A stretch of DNA of 64,000 bases from Kluyveromyces lactis. Its lineage: Eukaryota; Ascomycota; Saccharomycetes; Saccharomycetales; Saccharomycetaceae. This document shows, piece after piece, positions 38,299-45,477 of the stretch (position 1 is the first letter of the stretch; the number at the start of each line of letters is the position of its first letter). The position numbers and the translations under genes were made by a program. The notes under the pieces are model-generated. The model was not told where the DNA came from, ran no database searches, and was given only the letters and a program-made list of their open reading frames with translations. The DNA lies in contig NC_006041.1 of the NCBI RefSeq assembly GCF_000002515.2, positions 1,426,001 through 1,490,000 on the forward strand. The letters run 5' to 3'.

Positions 38299-39279
38299 CT
38301 ATTCTTTGATCATGGTTTCTATCTCCTTCTCAGTGTGCCCCAGGATGTATAGGACGTCTATCATTGTATCACTGTTTAACTTACATGGGGCTTGTTCTTG
38401 GACCTTTGGCTTGGCGTTCCATGCGATTCCGAACCCAGCTGCGGCCATTGCGTTCAAATCATTACCACCATCTCCGACCATGACGGTGGATTCGATCGGA
38501 GAATTGTACTGTTCTGCAAGAGCCACCAACGTCTTGGCCTTGCGCACTCCGTCAACTATATCGCCGAGTGCTTCACCGTTCAATTGTTCAGTACCGTCAT
38601 CCGACACTTCCACACCCAGAGTATTAGCCAATGCAAAATCGAAGTTTAACTTTTCCTTAATGTAGTTAGCAAACGGGATGAACCCACCACTTAACACTGC
38701 CAATTTACAACCTTGGGACTTCAACGCCCTCGATAGCTCTGGGACACCCTTGGTGACTCTTAATCTAGGTTTAATTTCATCGTATAAGTGTCTCGTTTGA
38801 ATTCCCTTCAATAATTTCACACGTTCTCTCAAAGATTGACAGAAATCGATCTCATTATTCATGGCACGGTCCGTGATCAATTTCACTTGAGGTTCCACAT
38901 CCGCGTATGCGGCAATCATCTCGATGACTTCTTGGTAAATCAAGGTTGAATCCATGTCAAAAACAAACAATTGCTTGTTCTTTCTGAACTCATTGTCCAA
39001 TTGCACGATGAGGTCTACACCAGAGAACAACGGTTCCACTGTGGAAACGGCACGTTTCAACTCATCTAACCCACCGTCCGCAACTTTCACATAAATATCA
39101 ACACTCTTGCCTTTGCATAGCCATCTGATACCCTGAGTACCTTTCTCGCTGTTTAATTCGACTTCCTTGCTCGAGGCCTTCAGCTGTTGAATCAGCTCTT
39201 GTTCGACTTTCGTCACAGAGATGTTCTCGCAATCAGCACGGTGCGCTATACAAGTAACCACACAGTCAACAACTGACAT
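38299..39279 (-). CDS. SER2: Phosphoserine phosphatase
   Basis: This 326-residue HAD-family enzyme makes serine from phosphoserine, the last step of the phosphorylated pathway. Motif I is FDMDSTL, with nucleophile D108 and general acid D110. Motif II is LSGGF (about 195), and motif III runs from the K in DGVRKAKTL to MVGDGGNDLNAM (about 268). The N-terminal ~95 residues form an ACT-like region. S. cerevisiae Ser2 has 309 residues. It is divergent from CIR1 and convergent with thioredoxin, the same arrangement as YGR207C-YGR209C. Confidence 0.95.
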   Translation of the reverse strand: MSVVDCVVTCIAHRADCENISVTKVEQELIQQLKASSKEVELNSEKGTQGIRWLCKGKSVDIYVKVADGGLDELKRAVSTVEPLFSGVDLIVQLDNEFRKNKQLFVFDMDSTLIYQEVIEMIAAYADVEPQVKLITDRAMNNEIDFCQSLRERVKLLKGIQTRHLYDEIKPRLRVTKGVPELSRALKSQGCKLAVLSGGFIPFANYIKEKLNFDFALANTLGVEVSDDGTEQLNGEALGDIVDGVRKAKTLVALAEQYNSPIESTVMVGDGGNDLNAMAAAGFGIAWNAKPKVQEQAPCKLNSDTMIDVLYILGHTEKEIETMIKE

Positions 39280-39647
39280 ATTCGTTATTTCTGATTTACC
39301 CAGCAGCCCCTAGTAGATACCAAATAAGACACAGAACCCTATTTCAATTCAAATCGTTCTCATTGGCACTTACTTCCATCGATGATTCATTTCGAAAGTT
39401 CAAAAAGTTCGCTCGAAAGCTTTTACTTGAACAAACATCGAAATTTTTCACCTGGAAACACACATTTCCCACACACAGAGGGCATTAACGTTGATCATTA
39501 GCATCTACCTGTAGACTCTTGAGTTGCTTGAATCACCGCTAGACATATTTTCTGTTAAATCTGTTCTAGCTTCCGTTATTCGTCGCTCCTGAATCGAGAC
39601 TTATTGACATATTATTCAATTCAAAGAAATAAAGTCACCTCCAAGTC
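39280..39647. other. Divergent SER2-CIR1 promoter region
   Basis: 368 bp separating the two divergent starts. It shows A/T-rich sequence and GAAAG/CTTTC tracts near 39400-39425. No known site is clear and no gene is present. Confidence 0.45.
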
Positions 39648-40427
39648 ATGTCGTCCAAGCTAAGAATTTTGGTGCCAGTGAAGCGTGTTGTGGATCATGC
39701 CATCAGACCTCGTGTCAACAAGCAGTTTACCAACGTTGAGACCAAGAACTTGAAGTTCTCTATCAATCCGTTTGACGATATTGCAGTGGAAGAATCTGTG
39801 AAATTGAAGGAAACTCATCCTGATGCCGTCGAATCAATCCATGCCGTTTCCGTTGGCCCACTGAAGGCCCAAGATGTGTTGAGGACAGCTTTAGCCAAAG
39901 GTTGTGATTCTTCAACTTTGGTTGAGCATGATTCTACCGAATTGGAGCCATTGGTGATCAGCAAGGTGTTGAAGAAAATTGTTGAAGACAAGAATGCTAA
40001 CTTGGTTGTGCTCGGAAAGCAAGCCATCGATGATGATAGCAACAACACTGGTCAAATGCTCGCTGGTTTGTTGAACTGGCCACAAGCTACCAACGCTTGT
40101 AAAGTAGAATTGTTAGAAGACGGCGCCAGTGTCAGAGTCACCAAGGAAATCGACGGTGGTGAAGAAATCGTGGTCGCAAAATTACCTATGATCATCACCA
40201 CTGATCTACGTTTGAATACGCCAAGATACGCTACGTTACCAAATTTGATGAAAGCCAAGAAGAAGCCTTTGGAGAAGTTGAAGTTGAAGAAAGATTTTGA
40301 AGGGATCAATTTGGACCCCCAATTGAAACTGCTAAAGGTCGAAGAACCTCCAGTCAAGAGTGCTGGTATCAAGGTTTCCTCTGTCGATGAATTGGTCTCA
40401 AAGCTAAAGGAAGCCAAACTGGTTTGA
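39648..40427 (+). CDS. CIR1: Electron-transfer flavoprotein beta subunit (Cir1)
   Basis: This 259-residue ETF-beta protein (S. cerevisiae Cir1 has 261) is a mitochondrial flavoprotein that pairs with Aim45 (ETF-alpha). The start RILVPVKRVVDHAIRPRVN and the block FSINPFDDIAVEESVKLKE are diagnostic. VLGKQAIDDDSNNTGQM (about 121-137) is the adenine/AMP-binding segment. DLRLNTPRYATLPNLMKAKKK (about 184-204) is the ETF-beta signature plus recognition-loop region. There is no strong cleavable presequence, as in other ETF-beta proteins. It is convergent with MVB12. Confidence 0.95.
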   Translation: MSSKLRILVPVKRVVDHAIRPRVNKQFTNVETKNLKFSINPFDDIAVEESVKLKETHPDAVESIHAVSVGPLKAQDVLRTALAKGCDSSTLVEHDSTELEPLVISKVLKKIVEDKNANLVVLGKQAIDDDSNNTGQMLAGLLNWPQATNACKVELLEDGASVRVTKEIDGGEEIVVAKLPMIITTDLRLNTPRYATLPNLMKAKKKPLEKLKLKKDFEGINLDPQLKLLKVEEPPVKSAGIKVSSVDELVSKLKEAKLV

Positions 40428-40544
40428 ACACTACTTCTGGCTTGATTTGAAACATTCGACTTATATAATATTATGAATGATATGTGGTTATTGTATAAAA
40501 TGTTAACACGTTGTATAAGTTAATATAAGAGTACGAACAATTTC

Positions 40545-40865
40545 TCAGTTTGCATTATCCTTGTCAGGGGTCCCAAGTTTCCTCATGTCTCGTCTCTTTG
40601 GTGCCAAATGTTCGAGTAGTCCCTTTGGTTTCGATGCAAGATACGTCTCCTGGTACCATTTATCGAACGTCTCTTTGCTCTCTTGTCGTTGCCGTATCAA
40701 TTCCTCGATATCGCTATTAAACTGTATTACTTGCTGCAATTCAGCAGTGTCTGTATCCGGCAGCAACTGAAGGCTGGGCAAAGTTAGCTTCTTCCTCCCC
40801 TTGGGCCATTTCTCCGACGATTCAACTCCATGGTATAATACCACTTTCCTTAACTTTGAATCCAT
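40545..40865 (-). CDS. MVB12: ESCRT-I subunit Mvb12
   Basis: This short protein (106 residues; S. cerevisiae Mvb12 has 101) is poorly conserved. The most diagnostic part is FDKWYQETYLASKPKGLLE (about 69-87), which matches the S. cerevisiae Mvb12 C-terminal half, followed by a charged tail. Mvb12 completes the ESCRT-I heterotetramer with Stp22, Vps28 and Srn2 and binds ubiquitinated cargo on endosomes. Its place next to CIR1 in opposite orientation equals YGR206W beside YGR207C and raises confidence. Confidence 0.85.
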   Translation of the reverse strand: MDSKLRKVVLYHGVESSEKWPKGRKKLTLPSLQLLPDTDTAELQQVIQFNSDIEELIRQRQESKETFDKWYQETYLASKPKGLLEHLAPKRRDMRKLGTPDKDNAN

Positions 40866-41101
40866 TACTTATGATTTGCCTGGTGATGGTGGCGAATAAT
40901 CTCCAACTATACAATCTGATCTCACCGAAGGCTACTCAACCTGCTATGATACTATTGAAGTCGTCTGATATACTCTCTCTGTACCCTCTGTTCATCAGTT
41001 TGTTGCAAACAATATTTAAAACTTGATTCATTCATTTAACTTCATTCTATGGTTGATATTAATTTCAATTAGACACATAATGCCACATGTAGCGACACAC
41101 A

Positions 41102-41719
41102 ATGAGCGATACCAGTGAAACAATATGTTCCATGTGTCAATTGTTCTACGTGAACAAATGGGTGCTCGGTACAGGTGGTGGTATCGGCATTAAACAGGAC
41201 AACATCGCATACATATCACCAAGTGGCATTGAGAAAGAACTGTTGGAACCTGAACAAATTGTTAAATACAATATACAGGACGATACTTATCAATGTGGTG
41301 CGCCTGGATTGAAACCCTCTGCGTGCACACCGTTATTCCTGGAGCTATTCAAGACGCTGGGTGCCTCGTGCGTCATACACACGCACTCTATCAATGCGGT
41401 GCTTTGTTCAATGATATATGAGAAGGAGTTTACCATCAAGGACATTGAACAAATCAAGGCGATACCCAAAGGTGACGGTACCAATTTGAGGAACGTTGAT
41501 ACCCTACGTATTCCAATCATCGATAACGCTCCAGAAGAACAGGATCTCATGCCAGCGTTGAAGCAAATGATTAAGGATTATCCAAATGCATGTGCGGTAC
41601 TGGTGAAAAGACATGGACTCTTCGTTTGGGGCCCCACGCCAAAGAAAGCCAAGATATACATCGAGTCCATCGATTACCTCTTTGAAGTAGCTCTCAAAAT
41701 GAAAGAACTCGGTCAATGA
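41102..41719 (+). CDS. MDE1: Methylthioribulose-1-phosphate dehydratase
   Basis: This 205-residue class-II aldolase-fold enzyme of the methionine salvage pathway is shorter than S. cerevisiae Mde1 (244). Zinc ligands are the HTH pair H93 and H95 in CVIHTHSINAV, and H171 in VKRHGLFVWGP. GTGGGIGIK near residue 23 and KPSACTPLFLELFK at about 71 are the family substrate-binding elements. The N-terminus lacks the ~15-residue extension of the S. cerevisiae protein and the C-terminal tail is shorter. The ATG at 41102 is the only reasonable start. It is convergent with LSM8, 38 bp away. Confidence 0.94.
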   Translation: MSDTSETICSMCQLFYVNKWVLGTGGGIGIKQDNIAYISPSGIEKELLEPEQIVKYNIQDDTYQCGAPGLKPSACTPLFLELFKTLGASCVIHTHSINAVLCSMIYEKEFTIKDIEQIKAIPKGDGTNLRNVDTLRIPIIDNAPEEQDLMPALKQMIKDYPNACAVLVKRHGLFVWGPTPKKAKIYIESIDYLFEVALKMKELGQ

Positions 41720-41757
41720 AAGGGAGACCAGCAGCTGTGTATAACATTATTTATATT

Positions 41758-42048
41758 TCATCTGTTAGCCCATCGCTCACTCCAAATGTCTATTTCTTCT
41801 TTAAACGGTAACTTATTCTTACACGCTGGGAACTTCTGAAGTTTTGCCAGTTCTTTTTCTTCTGGTATATCATCTATCAGCCCACATAATACCACTTCAC
41901 TACTCCGTATAATGCATATCTTGCTGTCCTTTAAAAGAATCATGTTTCCCGCATGATCAAACCCTTTCATTTCACCATAGTATGTGTCTCCATCGACATT
42001 GACCAACATCACCTTCTTGTCCAAATAATCTTTCAATAGAGCACTCAT
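41758..42048 (-). CDS. LSM8: U6 snRNA-associated Sm-like protein Lsm8
   Basis: This 96-residue Lsm protein has Sm1 in LLKDYLDKKVMLVNVDGDTY and GFDHAGNMILL, and Sm2 in VVLCGLIDDI, where the usual RG pair is replaced, as in other Lsm8 proteins. Lsm8 defines the nuclear Lsm2-8 ring that binds the U6 3' end. S. cerevisiae Lsm8 has 109 residues. Identity is supported by its place between MDE1 and REC107, as YJR022W. It is divergent from REC107 over 254 bp. Confidence 0.92.
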   Translation of the reverse strand: MSALLKDYLDKKVMLVNVDGDTYYGEMKGFDHAGNMILLKDSKICIIRSSEVVLCGLIDDIPEEKELAKLQKFPACKNKLPFKEEIDIWSERWANR

Positions 42049-42302
42049 TGTCCATTCACTGTTCTAGCAAACAAGGGGGCAGTTATGTGGATATCTTCGC
42101 TCCGATGGATCGTTATCTTTTCTTCGTTACTATTATAATTTGAAAGTAATGTTTTCTATTTGAAGATTCTCTATTATCAATAACAACAACATCTTCAACA
42201 AAGAAGAATCACACATCATAACAGAAGTATACAGGCTTCTACAGCAGTTATCTAGAGTTGTGTTGTGGCTAATATTGTTAGAAGCTCCGAATCACGGTTG
42301 AA

Positions 42303-43108
42303 ATGGCGGAAGAGAATGAAAGTGAGACCGATTACGGGTCTTCTCCCTTTAAAAAGATTCCAGACGCCGACAAACAGATCTTAGAATGGACTAGTCGTCT
42401 AGAGTTGGAGACTGTGCAGTTGCGGGACACGTCTGAGAGTCTATTCAAGATTATCAAGGAGAACGTGGATGAATTGAGCCATTCGCGAAAGTTATTCCAA
42501 GCAGAACTTGACAGTAGAAAAGGTATGGTTTCTATGCACAATGAAAGGAATATCTACTTAGTATAAGGGCATTTACTTAGTTCTATCTACGTGGATTGGT
42601 CGTTGATTGATACCCTTTAGGAATGATTCTTTGTAAGAGTCACTACGGTCAGTTTTTACTAACTAGGAAAATAACGGATGAGACTCCGAGAAGTCGCCGT
42701 TATTTCTGTGTGTATTTAGATGGTAATCAAGAAACGGGAACGGAGATTGTCTCTGAAGTAAAGTCTCGTTTGGATCAATTAAAGGCATCAAGCGGTGAAA
42801 GTTTGCAACTTTTAGCGGATAATATTACGAAGCAGATGGATAAACGACATCGAGAATGGATGGACAGATTTACCATGAATGAAAATGTCATGTTCAATGT
42901 CGTGCAACAAATGCAAGACCTCACGGATGCCATCCAGACGTTGCATGAAGATATGAGGTTAGCTAGCAAGAGGCAGGCGTTGCTTGAGAAAAGATTGAGA
43001 CATGAATCTATCGCTACGCCTGAATCTCAACACCTAAATCAAAACCAGACACAACGACTCAGGGTATTAATCCCCTGGGAAGAAGTTCAAGAGTGCGAAA
43101 TGAAATGA
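42303..43108 (+). CDS. REC107: Meiotic recombination protein Rec107/Mer2, two exons
   Basis: Splicing 42303-42522 to 42720-43108 gives 202 residues (S. cerevisiae Mer2 has 314). Exon 1 carries the conserved core DKQILEWTSRLELETVQLRD. Exon 2 has a coiled coil with MFNVVQQMQDL and ASKRQALLEKRLR, and near the C-terminus LIPWEEV, which matches IIPWEEL of the S. cerevisiae protein. Mer2 binds chromosome axes and, once phosphorylated by CDK and DDK, recruits Rec114-Mei4 for double-strand breaks. Without splicing, translation stops at 42564-42566 after 87 residues. The last 22 bases overlap the 3' end of TDA10 on the other strand. The order MDE1-LSM8-REC107-TES1 is as on S. cerevisiae chromosome X. 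Confidence 0.92.
42523..42719 (+). other. REC107/MER2 intron (197 nt), weak 5' splice site
   Basis: The 5' site is GTATGG (42523-42528) instead of GTATGT. The branch point is a perfect TACTAAC (42657-42663), and the 3' site is TTTAG ending at 42719. The branch A to 3' site distance is 57 nt. The joined codon GAT (Asp) keeps the frame. A TAG immediately after the branch point is too close to be used. A Mer1-enhancer match lies inside at 42610-42617. Confidence 0.88.
42610..42617 (+). promoter_or_regulatory. Mer1 intronic splicing enhancer match
   Basis: ATACCCTT fits the S. cerevisiae Mer1 enhancer consensus AYACCCUY exactly. It sits 88 nt into the intron of the Mer2 homologue, one of the known Mer1 targets in S. 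cerevisiae. Function here is inferred from this match and the weak 5' splice site. Confidence 0.65.
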
Positions 43109-43959
43109 TTGACCACATTTCTGTCGGCATCGATGGCAATGGTAAGATTTGTTTTGCCGAACGCGGTGTTCGGGTCAATGAAGTTTTTATAATATAGTTC
43201 ATAACAAGGCATATATCTATCAACAAACGCCTTCACTTGCGCATCAGTCATTCCTTCGCCCTGAGATGCTAGCATAGCATGCTCTTGTTGTAACCTCCAC
43301 CTATATACATTGTTGGTGTCGTCAGTTGCGAACTTGATACCGACAGTATCCAATGACTCATTATTCCATAGCAATTGTCCGTACTCTTTCAACGAACGGT
43401 TCACTTGTTTCAGATGTAACAACTGGTGGTTCAACAGTATAGGTGACGAATTTTTCCTTTCCAATTCTGTTTCTGTAATGGCTTGGAACCCAAGGAACCA
43501 TCCCTCGATGATCACACAGTCCAATGGCAATTCAATATCAATACTGCCAATCCTGTCTCCTTCTCCGTTAAATCTAGACTTGTCATATACGGGCAACTGG
43601 ATCTTTTTACCATCATGCACTTTGTCTTCATCATTTGCAAGCTCTTTCAATGTCTCTTGCAATGCTTTCAAGTCATGAGTGCCCGGTAACCCCCTTCCAT
43701 GTAGTAATTTATTCTCTGGGAATGCTGACTGTAACTTCAATTGGTCCTCATGGGTCAGATAAAAATCGTCAATGGATGTCAATGCTGCTCTCACGCCCTT
43801 CTTCTTCAACGAACGAAACAATATCTCACTATTATACGACTTACCAGACCCTTGTGGCCCGGAAACCAACACAAACAAAGGACCTTTCCTGTCACCTTGA
43901 ACTTTCCGTTGTTCCAATTTCTGTTCAACAAACTCCACGCTTAACTCTGCAACGTTCAT
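43087..43959 (-). CDS. TDA10: Putative P-loop kinase Tda10 (glycerate/uridine kinase-like)
   Basis: This 290-residue protein has the same length as S. cerevisiae Tda10 (YGR205W), an ATP-binding protein of known structure but uncertain substrate, related to plant glycerate kinase. Walker A is GPQGSGKS (34-41). SIDDFYLTHEDQ (about 61-72) and RGLPGTHDL (about 88-96) form the substrate-site loops typical of this group, and VIIEGWFLGFQ is the Walker B-like strand. The 3' end overlaps the convergent REC107 coding end by 22 bases. Confidence 0.92.
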   Translation of the reverse strand: MNVAELSVEFVEQKLEQRKVQGDRKGPLFVLVSGPQGSGKSYNSEILFRSLKKKGVRAALTSIDDFYLTHEDQLKLQSAFPENKLLHGRGLPGTHDLKALQETLKELANDEDKVHDGKKIQLPVYDKSRFNGEGDRIGSIDIELPLDCVIIEGWFLGFQAITETELERKNSSPILLNHQLLHLKQVNRSLKEYGQLLWNNESLDTVGIKFATDDTNNVYRWRLQQEHAMLASQGEGMTDAQVKAFVDRYMPCYELYYKNFIDPNTAFGKTNLTIAIDADRNVVNHFISHS

Positions 43960-44355
43960 TTCTATTGCAATCTCTCTTCAAACCCAGCAATCCAATACCA
44001 TACGGTGGTTTCAGTCTCCAATGGTTGCAGATCTTGCCGGTAGCTGTGTTTGCCTTTAAAGGTTTCGTCTTCAAATTGTTCTCTTAGGCAAGAATTTCGG
44101 CGATAATCAATTCATACCTTTAAAGGTTTGATGACTCTCATGAACAAAGCCTTTGAACACACCAAAAAAAGAAGAGAAAAGATACCATACTCCACACCGT
44201 TGTGACTTCAAAGAGGGGTATACTGGATTGGTATATATACGGGTAGATACTTAGACCAGTTACCAGTGCTACTTAGGTGTTAAGTAGAGAGAACAAGACA
44301 GTTGAAATATCCTACACGACACTGGAGATTTGGAGAAATAAAGTACTAGCTCAGA
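43960..44355. other. Divergent TDA10-TES1 promoter region
   Basis: 396 bp. Two nearby copies of ACCTTTAAAGG-like sequence are seen (about 44053 and 44119). A TATATA stretch near 44233 is about 120 bp before the TES1 ATG. No gene is seen. Confidence 0.45.
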
Positions 44356-45360
44356 ATGAACAAGCTTCACTCTTTGTTACGGTTACAGCAGGTTAGTCTG
44401 ACCAGGTATAGAACTGTTAGCAAACCTAAGGCTCCTCCTGGTGGTAGAGGGACGTTTGGCGGGATATTGGTTTCACAATCGCTTTTAGCTTCTTTGCAGA
44501 CAATTCCGGTAGATTTCAACCCGAGTTCGTTGCATTGTTATTTCCTTATCGGAGGTAACCCAGACCATGATATCGATTACGATGTAGAATCATTACGTTC
44601 TGGTAAGAATTTCATTCATAAACAGGTAAAGGCGTACCAGTTTGACAAACTGATATTCATTTCGACGATCTTGTTCTACAGACAACCGGACCCTGATAAG
44701 CTACATGCGTTGAATAGACTTGGCAAGTTGCCCAAGTTACCAGATTTCAAGAAATTCCGTGAATCGACACAGTTGTTCGAGAACCAGGTGATGGGCAAGC
44801 TGCCCAATTTCAAACGTGTATCAACAGTATTTCAAGGCTCTGATGCCGAGACCAAGAAGCTCCGTGATCGATTCGAAACAGGTACCGTTGATTACCGGTT
44901 CCCGGACAACTTCTTTGTTAATGAGTCAGATTCAGATGAGTTGGATTATTACTTACGTGTGCGTGAGAATATACCTGCAAGTGGAGTTCCTGGTTTCTCC
45001 CCAAACGCAGATATAAGCCCGGAGAATGATGTTCGTTTTAACTATGTCGCATTTGCGTATCTTTCTGACTCGTACGTTCTATTATCATTGCCATTTTTCC
45101 ATAATCTTCCAATGTATTCACACAAGTTCAGTGTGTCTTTGGATCATACTATCCATTTCCATCAACTCCCCAAGGTAAACGACTGGATGTTTGCCAAATT
45201 GTTCAATCCCAGGTCTCATCATGATAAGCATCTGATCTTAGGGCATTATTACGAGAGAAAGTCCAGGGAATTGGTTGCCACTATCTCACAGGAAGGTTTG
45301 GTTGCGTACCCAGAGAAACAGACGATATTGGCCTTATTTAAAGGTGAATCTAAATTATGA
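44356..45360 (+). CDS. TES1: Peroxisomal acyl-CoA thioesterase Tes1
   Basis: This 334-residue double hot-dog thioesterase (TesB type; S. cerevisiae Tes1 has 349) hydrolyses fatty acyl-CoA in peroxisomes. RGTFGGILVSQSLLA near residue 33 is the first hot-dog motif. HCYFLIGGNPD follows, and SLDHTIHFHQLPKVNDWM (about 260-277) holds the catalytic Asp of the second domain. The last three residues are SKL, a canonical PTS1 signal for Pex5 import. S. cerevisiae Tes1 ends in a variant signal. It is convergent with ADE3 (117 bp). YJR019C occupies the matching place on chromosome X. Confidence 0.94.
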   Translation: MNKLHSLLRLQQVSLTRYRTVSKPKAPPGGRGTFGGILVSQSLLASLQTIPVDFNPSSLHCYFLIGGNPDHDIDYDVESLRSGKNFIHKQVKAYQFDKLIFISTILFYRQPDPDKLHALNRLGKLPKLPDFKKFRESTQLFENQVMGKLPNFKRVSTVFQGSDAETKKLRDRFETGTVDYRFPDNFFVNESDSDELDYYLRVRENIPASGVPGFSPNADISPENDVRFNYVAFAYLSDSYVLLSLPFFHNLPMYSHKFSVSLDHTIHFHQLPKVNDWMFAKLFNPRSHHDKHLILGHYYERKSRELVATISQEGLVAYPEKQTILALFKGESKL

Positions 45361-45477
45361 ATCCGTCTATTACTGTTCATTTTTATTTGTCATTAGAACC
45401 GTACGTATTGTTGCTTGTATATTTATTATATATATAGGAAGGTAGGGGCGAACAGAATTAACTTGAACTTTTCCGAC

